Assembly (NCBI GenBank): GCA_043820105.1
Contig: JBDREC010000005.1
Coordinates: forward strand, 1 to 17,338
Length of the DNA: 17,338 bases
Origin: JBDREC01 sp043820105 [NCBI: Pseudomonadota bacterium]
Lineage (GTDB): Bacteria > Bdellovibrionota_F > JAHFAK01
Direction of reading: 5' to 3'
Shown here: piece after piece, positions 6,857 to 13,914 of the stretch
How positions within the stretch are numbered: position 1 is the stretch's first letter
How the letters are laid out: each line of letters begins with the position of its first letter
Notes under the pieces: model-generated
What the model saw: the letters and a program-made list of their open reading frames with translations, nothing else
Databases searched by the model: none
What the model was told of the DNA's origin: nothing
Made by a program: the position numbers and the translations under genes

Positions 6857-8161
6857 ATGTCTTTAAAGGAAAAATTCGCTGCCAAGATCGATCCAGTCCG
6901 AGATGAAATAAAGTCAATATTAAAAGAAAATGGAGATAAAGTAATAAGTGAAGTTACTTTAGCTCAAGCTTATGGCGGAATGAGGGGAGTTAAATGCATG
7001 GTTACTGAAACCTCATCTGTGGACCCAAATGAGGGAATTAGATTTAGAGGATATACAATACCTGAACTTAGAGAAAAACTTCCTAAAGCAAAAGGAAAAG
7101 AAGAACCCTTGCCAGAAGGTGTTTTTTATCTTCTATTAATGGGTGAATTGCCATCTGAAGATGATGTTTCAGAACTTTCTTCTGAATGGAATAAAAGAAA
7201 TGAAATTCCAAGCTACCTTTGGACAATGCTTGATAATCTTCCCAGGGAATGTCACCCAATGACTCAATTTTCACTGGCTATTTTAGCACTTCAACAAGAA
7301 TCAGTTTTTACAAAACAATATAGAGCTGGTATTAATAAAAAAGATTACTGGGATCCCTGCTATGAAGATGTTATGAATATTTTAGCTAAACTTCCTAGAA
7401 TCGCTGCCTATATTTACCAAAGAAGTTATAAAGAAGGAAAGAAAATTGACCCTGATAAAAATCTAGATTGGTCTGGAAACCTGGCTCAAATGATGGGAAT
7501 CGAGGGTGATAGCTTTAAAGAACTAATGAGGCTATATATGGTTCTTCATAGTGATCATGAAGGCGGAAATGTTTCTGCTCATGCTACACACCTAGTAGGC
7601 TCTGCATTGTCTGATCCTTACTATTCCCTATCATCCGGAATCAATGGGCTTGCTGGCCCACTTCACGGCCTAGCCAACCAAGAGGTTTTGAGATGGATTA
7701 TTGATACAAAAAATAAAATTCAACAAAAAGGCGGCGGTGAAATAACACCTAATCTACTCAGAGAATTTTGCTGGGACACCCTAAAAGGTGGACAAGTTAT
7801 TCCAGGATACGGACATGCAGTCCTTCGAAAAACTGATCCTAGATTCGCTGCCTTATTAGAATTTGGTAAAAAACACTGTCCAAATGATGAGATATATAAA
7901 GTAGTAGAAATGCTTTATGATATTGTTCCAGACGTATTAATGGAACATGGAAAAGCACAGAATCCTTGGCCAAATGTTGATGCAGGATCAGGCTGCTTAC
8001 TTGTTAATTTTGGGATGAGTGAATATGATTTCTACACAGTACTTTTTGGTGTTTCAAGGGCAATTGGTGTTTTATCATCCCTAATTTGGGATAGAGCCCT
8101 TGGCCTTCCAATTGAAAGACCAAAATCTGTCACCTCTGAATGGGTAAAAACTCAAATCTAA
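6857..8161 (+). CDS. gltA: Citrate synthase, eukaryotic (mitochondrial) type
   Basis: A 434-residue enzyme condensing oxaloacetate and acetyl-CoA to citrate, the entry step of the TCA cycle. The sequence follows the animal mitochondrial enzyme closely, block by block: YGGMRGVK, DPNEGIRFRGYTIPE, HSDHEGGNVSAH, GLAGPLHGLANQEV, PGYGHAVLRKTDPR, NPWPNVDAGSG and a VLFGVSRAIGVL end. The catalytic triad is H270, H320 and D375, almost the same numbering as in the pig enzyme. This differs from the NADH-inhibited hexameric type II enzyme of E. coli. The ATG at 6857 is chosen over the in-frame 6794 because AGGAGG (6845-6850) lies 6 bp ahead and length then matches the mature mitochondrial enzyme. Eukaryote-like citrate synthase is established for Geobacter, so this is a lineage clue rather than a recent transfer. 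Confidence 0.97.
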   Translation: MSLKEKFAAKIDPVRDEIKSILKENGDKVISEVTLAQAYGGMRGVKCMVTETSSVDPNEGIRFRGYTIPELREKLPKAKGKEEPLPEGVFYLLLMGELPSEDDVSELSSEWNKRNEIPSYLWTMLDNLPRECHPMTQFSLAILALQQESVFTKQYRAGINKKDYWDPCYEDVMNILAKLPRIAAYIYQRSYKEGKKIDPDKNLDWSGNLAQMMGIEGDSFKELMRLYMVLHSDHEGGNVSAHATHLVGSALSDPYYSLSSGINGLAGPLHGLANQEVLRWIIDTKNKIQQKGGGEITPNLLREFCWDTLKGGQVIPGYGHAVLRKTDPRFAALLEFGKKHCPNDEIYKVVEMLYDIVPDVLMEHGKAQNPWPNVDAGSGCLLVNFGMSEYDFYTVLFGVSRAIGVLSSLIWDRALGLPIERPKSVTSEWVKTQI

Positions 8162-8261
8162 TTTGAGCATATTTCTCACAAAAAAGCGCATATAATAAGC
8201 ATCTTTAATAAACCCTAAACAAATAAGGCATTAATTTTATAACACAATTTCAAATATTTCT

Positions 8262-8278
8262 TTGGCCCAGTTCTTGCA
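8262..8278 (+). promoter_or_regulatory. Predicted sigma-54 promoter
   Basis: The sequence TTGGCCCAGTTCTTGCA fits the sigma-54 consensus (YTGGCACG-N4-TTGCW) with one core mismatch. The invariant GG (8264-8265) and GC (8276-8277) are exactly 12 bp apart, as -24 and -12 elements require. The predicted transcript start near 8289 would give a leader of about 36 bases before the ATG at 8325. No enhancer-binding activator is encoded in the window. The same bases also permit a poor sigma-70 reading (TTGGCC-N17-TAAATT), which I consider weaker. Confidence 0.65.
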
Positions 8279-8324
8279 ATTTATTAAATTGATAAATTAT
8301 TTTACTAAACTAAGGGGCAGAATT

Positions 8325-9095
8325 ATGAAAAACTCACTAGGAAGAATTTATAGTCTCATCCTATTCTTAATCGCACTTTTAATCTTTTCTTTATCAGGAC
8401 AAAATTTGTTTGCAAATCCTAACCCATATGTACATCAAGGATTTTCAGGAAGAGACAATTACACACCCGCCCCATCATCAATATTTCAAGCAAAAGAATC
8501 TTGTGAAGAACAAAGAGCTGGTATTTTTACACCTATCAATGTCCAAGGAATGCCATATCCAGATGAAGTTCCAATATCATTATTTTTAAAAAGTAAACTT
8601 CCGGAAATGGATCAAGATTGTAGAAAAGAGACATTGAAATATATAAAAAAGCTTTTAAGCGAAAAAAAATGGTCAAAAGATGGTCAGCTTCTTGATTATT
8701 GTGAATATAATTATTTTGGAGATCCCACTATGGCATTTACATGTAGTCAATATATTAGCATAATTGACAATGAACTTTCAGGAAAAAATCCAATTGCAGA
8801 TCAAATAAGACAAGCAATGAACAGAGATGTTCAAGAATATCAAAGTACAAGGCAAGAAAGAAAAAAGCCTTGTGGAAATAGCTTAGTTGTTATAGAAACC
8901 CAAGAAAATGCTGAAGAAATTGCACAACTAGACCCTGAAACCATGGAAATGCTTAAAGCAATCGCTGAAGCTGAAACAATTGGACTTAAACTTCAGCAAA
9001 ATGGTGCCCCTGAAAAAGCCAAAGAATATTTAGACCTAGCAAATCTTTTAAGAGAAACACTTGGAATGTCCCCAGAAATTTATGAGGACATATAA
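8325..9095 (+). CDS. Exported Cys-containing protein of unknown function
   Basis: A 256-residue protein I do not recognise. Residues 1-30 are a signal peptide (basic start, hydrophobic 10-24, probable cleavage after LFA). The mature part has five cysteines (60, 99, 126, 140, 183), suited to disulfides in the periplasm or outside the cell. A Pro-rich linker lies near 46-55, a central helical region at 96-180, and a charged Glu/Ala/Leu helical tail at 192-245 resembles a repeat-type helical hairpin (KAIAEAETIGLKLQQNGAPE). No catalytic motif is evident. The ATG at 8325 is chosen because AAGGGGC precedes it and it starts the signal peptide; the in-frame start at 8262 lies on the sigma-54 site. 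The last 16 bases overlap the convergent aconitase gene. Sigma-54 control is inferred from the promoter. Confidence 0.72.
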   Translation: MKNSLGRIYSLILFLIALLIFSLSGQNLFANPNPYVHQGFSGRDNYTPAPSSIFQAKESCEEQRAGIFTPINVQGMPYPDEVPISLFLKSKLPEMDQDCRKETLKYIKKLLSEKKWSKDGQLLDYCEYNYFGDPTMAFTCSQYISIIDNELSGKNPIADQIRQAMNRDVQEYQSTRQERKKPCGNSLVVIETQENAEEIAQLDPETMEMLKAIAEAETIGLKLQQNGAPEKAKEYLDLANLLRETLGMSPEIYEDI

Positions 9096-11011
9096 TTCAA
9101 TAAGCCACCAGCTTTAAGGATATCTATCTGTCTATTGCTTAATTTGTAAGCAAGTTTTAGCTCTGAATTTTTTGTAATATTTTTTGCAAGTACATTTTCT
9201 GAATTATCAATATAGGAAAAAATATTTTCTATTTCTATTACGTCTTCCATATCAATATTTTCATAATCTTCTTGATTTACAAAGAATAGAGGAAATATTC
9301 CAAAGTTAATTAAATTAGCTGTATGGATTCTTTCAGCTGATTTTGCAAGGAGGACTGAAATTCCAAGATACTTTGGACAAATTGCAGCATGTTCTCTGCT
9401 TGATCCTTGACCATAACTTTCAGAAGCAACAATGATATTATCTACTCCCTTACTTTTGTTCATTAAAGCTTTGGAAGCAAAGTGTTCATCTAAAGTTTCA
9501 AAAACATATGTAGCATACTTTGGAATATTTGATCTGTATTTTAACCTCGCGCCAGCAGGCATAATATGATCAGTGGTAATCTTATCACCAACTTTTATCA
9601 AAACAGCTCCAGCAATATTGCCAGTAGGTTTTTCAATTTGCAAAGGATCACCAATATTAGGGCCTCTGGATATTTTTATATTTTCTGGATTCTCAGAAGG
9701 TTTTAAAATCATAGAATCATCAATTAAAAATTTATGTGGCATTTGAAAATCAGGATATTCCATTTCAAGATCTCTTGGATCAAAGAATTCTCCTTTTAAA
9801 GCACAAGCCACAGCAGTTTCGGTTGAAACTAAATAAATGCCGGCTGATTTTGTTCCACTTCTTCCAAAGAAATTTCTATTATTAGTTCTTACAGAAATAC
9901 TATTGGTTTTAGGCGCTTGACCATTACCAATGCAAAATCCACAAGTAGCTTCTAATATTCTAGCGCCAGATTTTATTATGTCTGAAAGGTGGACACTTTC
10001 GGAAATCATTTGTAAAACTTGCTTTGATCCAGGAGCCATTCCAAAAGATACCTCTTCACTAACTTTTTTCCCCTTTAGCATTGATGCAGTAATGATCCAA
10101 TCTCTATATGAAGAATTTGTACAACTTCCAATAAGTATTTGATCAATCTTTTTTCCCTTTAGCTCATTAACTTCAACAACATTATCAGGACTATGTGGAC
10201 ATGCAACCATTGGTACTATTTTTGAAAGATCAAGATCTATTACTTTATAATACTGGGCGTCATCATCCGCTGATAATTCCGTAAAATCCTCACCTCTTCC
10301 CTGAGCTAGTAGAAAATCTTTGGTAATTTCGTCACTTGGAAACAATGAAGTTGTAACACCGAGTTCTGCGCCCATGTTTGTAATTGTGGCTCTTTCTGGA
10401 ACAGATAAAGTTTTAACACCAGCACCAGAATATTCAACTACACATCCAACATTTCCTTTTGTTGTAAGCATCTTTAACACAGTTAAAATAATATCTTTTG
10501 CCGCGACCCAAGGAGATAATTTTCCAATTAAATTTATTTTGATAACCTTTGGACAAGTTAAATAAAAAGGTCCTCCTGCCATAGCAACAGCTATATCAAG
10601 ACCGCCTGCCCCAATGGCTATCATTCCAATTCCACCACCAGTTGGAGTATGGCTGTCAGATCCAAGCAAGGTAAGGCCAGGTTTTCCGAAACGCTCTAAA
10701 TGAACTTGATGACAAATTCCATTTCCAGCTTTTGAATAAAGAACACCATATTTTGCAGCTACATCTTTTAAATAGACATGATCATCTGCATTTTCAAAAC
10801 CATCTTGTAAGGTATTGTGATCAACATAACTCACGGAAAGCTCAGTTTTAACTTTAGAAATATTCATTGATTCAAATTGCAAATAAGCCATTGTACCTGT
10901 TGCATCTTGTGTAAGAGTTTGATCAATTTTTATTCCGATTTCTTCGCCTTCTCTTAAATCACCATCTTGTAGGTGAGCCTTAAGTATTTTATAGCATAGA
11001 TTGTCAGGCAT
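9080..11011 (-). CDS. acn: Aconitate hydratase, short single-chain form
   Basis: A 643-residue [4Fe-4S] enzyme isomerising citrate to isocitrate. The three cluster cysteines are C297 (GSCTNSS), C357 and C360 (TCGFCIGNG). Other motifs are DQTLTQDATGT (30-40), LGSDSHTPTGGG (116-127), RTNNRNFFGRSG (375-386) and, in the C-terminal swivel domain, SYGQGSSREHAA (532-543) with R539 and H541. The length of about 640 residues is far below AcnA/AcnB (around 870-900) and fits the short form known from Aquifex and deltaproteobacterial-type genomes. A good ribosome site, AAGGAGAT, precedes the ATG. It is the last gene of a four-gene unit, 19 bp after the PEGA gene, an unusual upstream neighbour for a TCA enzyme. 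Confidence 0.96.
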   Translation of the reverse strand: MPDNLCYKILKAHLQDGDLREGEEIGIKIDQTLTQDATGTMAYLQFESMNISKVKTELSVSYVDHNTLQDGFENADDHVYLKDVAAKYGVLYSKAGNGICHQVHLERFGKPGLTLLGSDSHTPTGGGIGMIAIGAGGLDIAVAMAGGPFYLTCPKVIKINLIGKLSPWVAAKDIILTVLKMLTTKGNVGCVVEYSGAGVKTLSVPERATITNMGAELGVTTSLFPSDEITKDFLLAQGRGEDFTELSADDDAQYYKVIDLDLSKIVPMVACPHSPDNVVEVNELKGKKIDQILIGSCTNSSYRDWIITASMLKGKKVSEEVSFGMAPGSKQVLQMISESVHLSDIIKSGARILEATCGFCIGNGQAPKTNSISVRTNNRNFFGRSGTKSAGIYLVSTETAVACALKGEFFDPRDLEMEYPDFQMPHKFLIDDSMILKPSENPENIKISRGPNIGDPLQIEKPTGNIAGAVLIKVGDKITTDHIMPAGARLKYRSNIPKYATYVFETLDEHFASKALMNKSKGVDNIIVASESYGQGSSREHAAICPKYLGISVLLAKSAERIHTANLINFGIFPLFFVNQEDYENIDMEDVIEIENIFSYIDNSENVLAKNITKNSELKLAYKLSNRQIDILKAGGLLNYMSS

Positions 11012-11030
11012 TAATATCTCCTTGTTTTTT

Positions 11031-12131
11031 TTATCTGCGTAACTTTGGTGGTTTGCCAGGTTTTCTTCTTAAGTTGGAAGGTATGTTTTTATTTACAAGA
11101 GGAATCTCAAATTTATTAATTTTATTGGGATCTAAAAATACTTTGAGCCGTTCAGGATTAAATCCCTGCTTTTTAATAATAAAAACATCCTTACCAGGCT
11201 TCCATAAAAACTTTAGAGGAGTAACTCCAATCATTTTATCATTTAGTGTATAAACAGCAGCATCAGGGGGATAAGTCCTAATTACAACTTTAGACTGATT
11301 TTTTTTATCAGAAATTCTGTCCCTTTCTGGCTGAATTTTTTTATGAGCTGGAATAAGCTTAAGATGTTCAACAGAAATTACAGAATCCTCAACCGTAATA
11401 TTAACTTTTTCTTCGTGAAATCCTTTTTTCATGACAATAAATTGATAGTCTCCAGGTTTTTTATTAAATTTAAATGGTGTTTTTCCAATTAGCTTACCAT
11501 CAATTGTAAGAATTTCAGCCTTATCAGGGGTAGAATGTATCAGCACCTGACCAAAACCTTCAGGTATTATATCTGCTGATAAATCACTTTTGCTTTCAGC
11601 ACTTGGCAATTCACTTTTATTCTCATTTGTAGGTTGTTCACTCTTTGGGCTAACATATGAAAAGAGTTTTTTTGTTGTTCCTTCTAATACTTTTTGAATG
11701 GCGTTTGCATCTATTCCAGTTGCAATGGAAGATCCCAGCAAAGAACCAGTTGACGAGTCATAAATTTTTAATACAATATTAATATTATCACCCATCTTAA
11801 CAACGTTTCCTGTAATTCCGTATTTGGCCTGAATAAGCCTCATTGTCTCAACTTCACAATCCCCTTCACTTTCACAAAGCTTGACAGCATTTGCCTCAAG
11901 CATTTGAAGTAAATTTTCATTGGTATAAATCATGTATTCTTCTTTAGATAAATTATTAACTGCAAAACCCCTAACATATTCTTCAATAAAATCTACCTCT
12001 TGATCTGTAAGAGCCTTGTACTTATTGTAGAAATTGAGAACAACAATATTGCTTTTTGAAAAAGCGCTTATTGAAAAGAATAAAATAAAAACAAACAATA
12101 GAATAAAATGAACTACTTTTAAATTTCTCAT
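11031..12131 (-). CDS. Exported protein with CsgG/TolB-like N-terminal domain and two PEGA repeats
   Basis: A 366-residue envelope protein. Residues 1-25 form a signal peptide (LLFVFILFFSISAFS). Residues 27-160 read as an alpha/beta domain of the kind often placed before PEGA repeats: an IVVLNF opening strand, LLQMLEAN, a CESEGDC pair (C86, C92), then YGITGNVVKMGDNINIVLKIYDSSTGSLL. A Ser/Glu/Lys-rich linker (161-190) leads to PEGA repeat 1 (about 194-258, with DGKLIGKTPFKF and KPGDYQFIVMKKGF) and PEGA repeat 2 (about 281-346, with NDKMIGVTPLKF and KPGKDVFIIKKQGF). It ends in a basic, Pro-rich tail. PEGA domains are thought to bind envelope or surface components; the ligand here is unknown. 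The start ATG overlaps the stop of the thioredoxin gene (ATGA), indicating translational coupling. Confidence 0.85.
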   Translation of the reverse strand: MRNLKVVHFILLFVFILFFSISAFSKSNIVVLNFYNKYKALTDQEVDFIEEYVRGFAVNNLSKEEYMIYTNENLLQMLEANAVKLCESEGDCEVETMRLIQAKYGITGNVVKMGDNINIVLKIYDSSTGSLLGSSIATGIDANAIQKVLEGTTKKLFSYVSPKSEQPTNENKSELPSAESKSDLSADIIPEGFGQVLIHSTPDKAEILTIDGKLIGKTPFKFNKKPGDYQFIVMKKGFHEEKVNITVEDSVISVEHLKLIPAHKKIQPERDRISDKKNQSKVVIRTYPPDAAVYTLNDKMIGVTPLKFLWKPGKDVFIIKKQGFNPERLKVFLDPNKINKFEIPLVNKNIPSNLRRKPGKPPKLRR

Positions 12132-12676
12132 TTTTCGATTCCTTTTTTAATTATTTCTATATAATCATCACCTTCAAGTCCAATGATTTTTTGAATCATT
12201 AATTTTTTATCAATCAAAAATGTTACAGGCAATGAGGCTCCTAAAACACCATATTTCTTTGATATAGCGCTAGTAGTATCTTTTATAACATTAATTTTTA
12301 TATCATTATCCTTTAGATATTTCTCAAGCAATTTTTCTTCTTTTTTGGTTGAGTAAGTAAGATTTACAGCGATAACTTTTACTCCAGATTCCTTAAGACT
12401 GTCTAGGTTTTTTGAAATCATTTTCAAGCCAATTTTACAGTGACTACACCAGGTAGCAAAAAAAGTTAAAACAATAGTGTGACCTTGAAATTTCTCAATA
12501 TCTTCTTTAAAATTATACATATTACCTGAAGTTGTCCATCCTCCAAAAGTGCTGGCATCGGCTGGAGGTATAATTTTGCTATAAGACTCATAAATTTCTG
12601 ACTTTGCTCTTGGAAAAGCATTTGTTGTAATTAAAAGTATCAAAAATAATAAATAACAGCTTAGACGTTTTTTCAT
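12128..12676 (-). CDS. Exported thioredoxin-fold protein, TlpA/ResA-like
   Basis: A 182-residue protein with an N-terminal signal peptide (LLFLILLITTNA) and a thioredoxin fold of the TlpA/ResA class. Seen: the TFFATWCSHCKIGLKMI active site with C77 and C80, a VKVIAVNLTYS strand, and the conserved cis-proline P150 in ASLPVTFLID. Such proteins reduce or exchange disulfides of exported proteins, often cytochrome c or envelope substrates. The start at 12676 (ATG) is preferred over the TTG at 12688 in the same frame; neither has a strong ribosome site. It sits 4 bp after the LPP20-like gene and overlaps the PEGA gene by 4 bases. The Cys pairs in both neighbours make them possible clients, which is inference. 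Confidence 0.87.
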   Translation of the reverse strand: MKKRLSCYLLFLILLITTNAFPRAKSEIYESYSKIIPPADASTFGGWTTSGNMYNFKEDIEKFQGHTIVLTFFATWCSHCKIGLKMISKNLDSLKESGVKVIAVNLTYSTKKEEKLLEKYLKDNDIKINVIKDTTSAISKKYGVLGASLPVTFLIDKKLMIQKIIGLEGDDYIEIIKKGIEK

Positions 12677-12680
12677 ATAC

Positions 12681-13775
12681 CTACTCAAAATATGTTTTTA
12701 ATTCTTTTAATAAATTATCATCTAGCGGTGTCTTTTCAAATTCTTTATAAAGGCGATTTAGGGCCTTATCCAAACTATGGGTATCAAAAGCTTTAAACTT
12801 TTTTGAATTCAAATCTACTGTAAAAATTGTTGCATTAGTTGAACAAGCTCTCAGCTCGGCTTGAAAAGTATCAAACTTACATGAAGGGCCAAGCAAACCC
12901 TCTATACAATTTTCAGAAATATTCATTTTTAAAACATAGTTCAGAGGATCTCTATTGGCACAAGTTTTATCATTTTCAACCTTTAGGGTCAGCTTATTAA
13001 AAACAGCATGTAATTTATTATAAATCTTTTTTTTATCAGCTGATCTTAATTTTTCTGGAAGCTTTATTGAAATCAAGCTATTTTTCTTCAGATTTTCATA
13101 GACTTGAGTTGCTGCAAAGTAATCTTTTTGGCAAGCTGTATAAGCACTTTTTATTTTATCATTAAGTGATGTTAAAACATTTAGTTGGAAGTAAATATTA
13201 CTTAAATCTTCAAGCGTCCTTTTTAACTCCAGCATATAAATATTTAACTTTCGCAAATCCCCTTCAGTCAACAAATTAGATGCAACCGCATATTTTTTCT
13301 GAAATTCTTTTAAACTAGACGTAAAGTCAACAAGCAAAGCATCCCGCAAATCTGCCCTATGAAGATATGCAAAAACATATCTGGTTCCATCTTCTTTTTT
13401 AATTTTATTGCCTTCATCAAACTTAATCAATTCAGCATGCTTAAAATTTGTAGAAAGCTTAATATCAGAAAGGATACTTTGATTTTCCTTGAATTCATTA
13501 TTTGTACTAGCATTTTTTTTGAGGTTTATTTTTTCTGTGTATTTATGTTCAACCTTAAGGCTAATATTTTTAATAATTTTAACAATAGCATCATTACGAG
13601 CATTTTCATAGCTTCTGTGAGAAATACCAACAGAAACAATATAGGTTTGCGGCTTGTACTTTGGATGTAAGTTATGATCCTGCATAAAAGGAGGTAAAAT
13701 AACCTTTGAGTAGCAACATGAAAACAAAAGAAATATCATAAAAATTTGAATCAAAATACTTTGTTTTTTCTTCAT
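12681..13775 (-). CDS. Predicted LPP20-like lipoprotein with coiled-coil region
   Basis: A 364-residue protein starting at the ATG at 13775; an upstream in-frame ATG at 13811 would add 12 residues ahead of the signal peptide. The N-terminus KKKQSILIQIFMIFLLFSC has a lipobox (LFSC, C20), so a lipid-anchored envelope protein is likely. The segment TYIVSVGISHRSYENARNDAIVKIIKNI resembles the LPP20-type domain, in which a glycine-containing strand is followed by an alanine-rich helix ending in an I-S-x-x-V pattern. A long helical, probably coiled-coil middle follows (about 150-235), then a C-terminal region with several Cys (NDKTCANRDP, SENCIEGLLGPSC, ELRACSTN). It is the first gene of the unit that ends with aconitase. 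Exact function unknown. Confidence 0.7.
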   Translation of the reverse strand: MKKKQSILIQIFMIFLLFSCCYSKVILPPFMQDHNLHPKYKPQTYIVSVGISHRSYENARNDAIVKIIKNISLKVEHKYTEKINLKKNASTNNEFKENQSILSDIKLSTNFKHAELIKFDEGNKIKKEDGTRYVFAYLHRADLRDALLVDFTSSLKEFQKKYAVASNLLTEGDLRKLNIYMLELKRTLEDLSNIYFQLNVLTSLNDKIKSAYTACQKDYFAATQVYENLKKNSLISIKLPEKLRSADKKKIYNKLHAVFNKLTLKVENDKTCANRDPLNYVLKMNISENCIEGLLGPSCKFDTFQAELRACSTNATIFTVDLNSKKFKAFDTHSLDKALNRLYKEFEKTPLDDNLLKELKTYFE

Positions 13776-13849
13776 TTCTACTCTGATTTTTTTCTTTATT
13801 AATAAAAGCAAAGTAATAAATAATATTAAAAAAGTAAATTATTAAATAT

Positions 13850-13862
13850 TGTCATGTTGACA
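13850..13862. promoter_or_regulatory. Inverted repeat TGTCA-TGT-TGACA in the divergent promoter region
   Basis: A perfect 5+5 bp inverted repeat with a 3-bp centre overlaps the -35 box of the rightward promoter. It lies 75 bp from the start codon of the leftward operon, so a bound dimeric regulator could affect both. It is short enough to be chance. Confidence 0.3.
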
Positions 13863-13885
13863 CAAAGATATCTTATTTTTATACT
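13857..13885 (+). promoter_or_regulatory. Consensus sigma-70 promoter of the acidic beta-barrel gene
   Basis: TTGACA (13857-13862), a 17-bp spacer, then TATACT (13880-13885): a perfect -35 box and a five-of-six -10 box at ideal spacing. The start codon at 13915 is about 22 bases beyond the expected transcript start, leaving a short leader that contains the AAGGA ribosome site (13904-13908). Strong constitutive expression is likely. Confidence 0.8.
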
Positions 13886-13914
13886 TCTAATTATCTTTTT
13901 TATAAGGAAATATG

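Noticed and set aside
8162-8240. Intrinsic terminator after citrate synthase
   Set aside because: No stem of useful length with a T-run was found on the plus strand.
9930-10565. Plus-strand open frames inside aconitase
   Set aside because: Antisense shadows of a conserved gene; no start signals.
13359-13670. 103-residue plus-strand frame opposite the LPP20-like lipoprotein gene
   Set aside because: Hydrophobic only because of the AT-rich complement; no ribosome site, and the minus-strand gene has a lipobox and a tight operon context.
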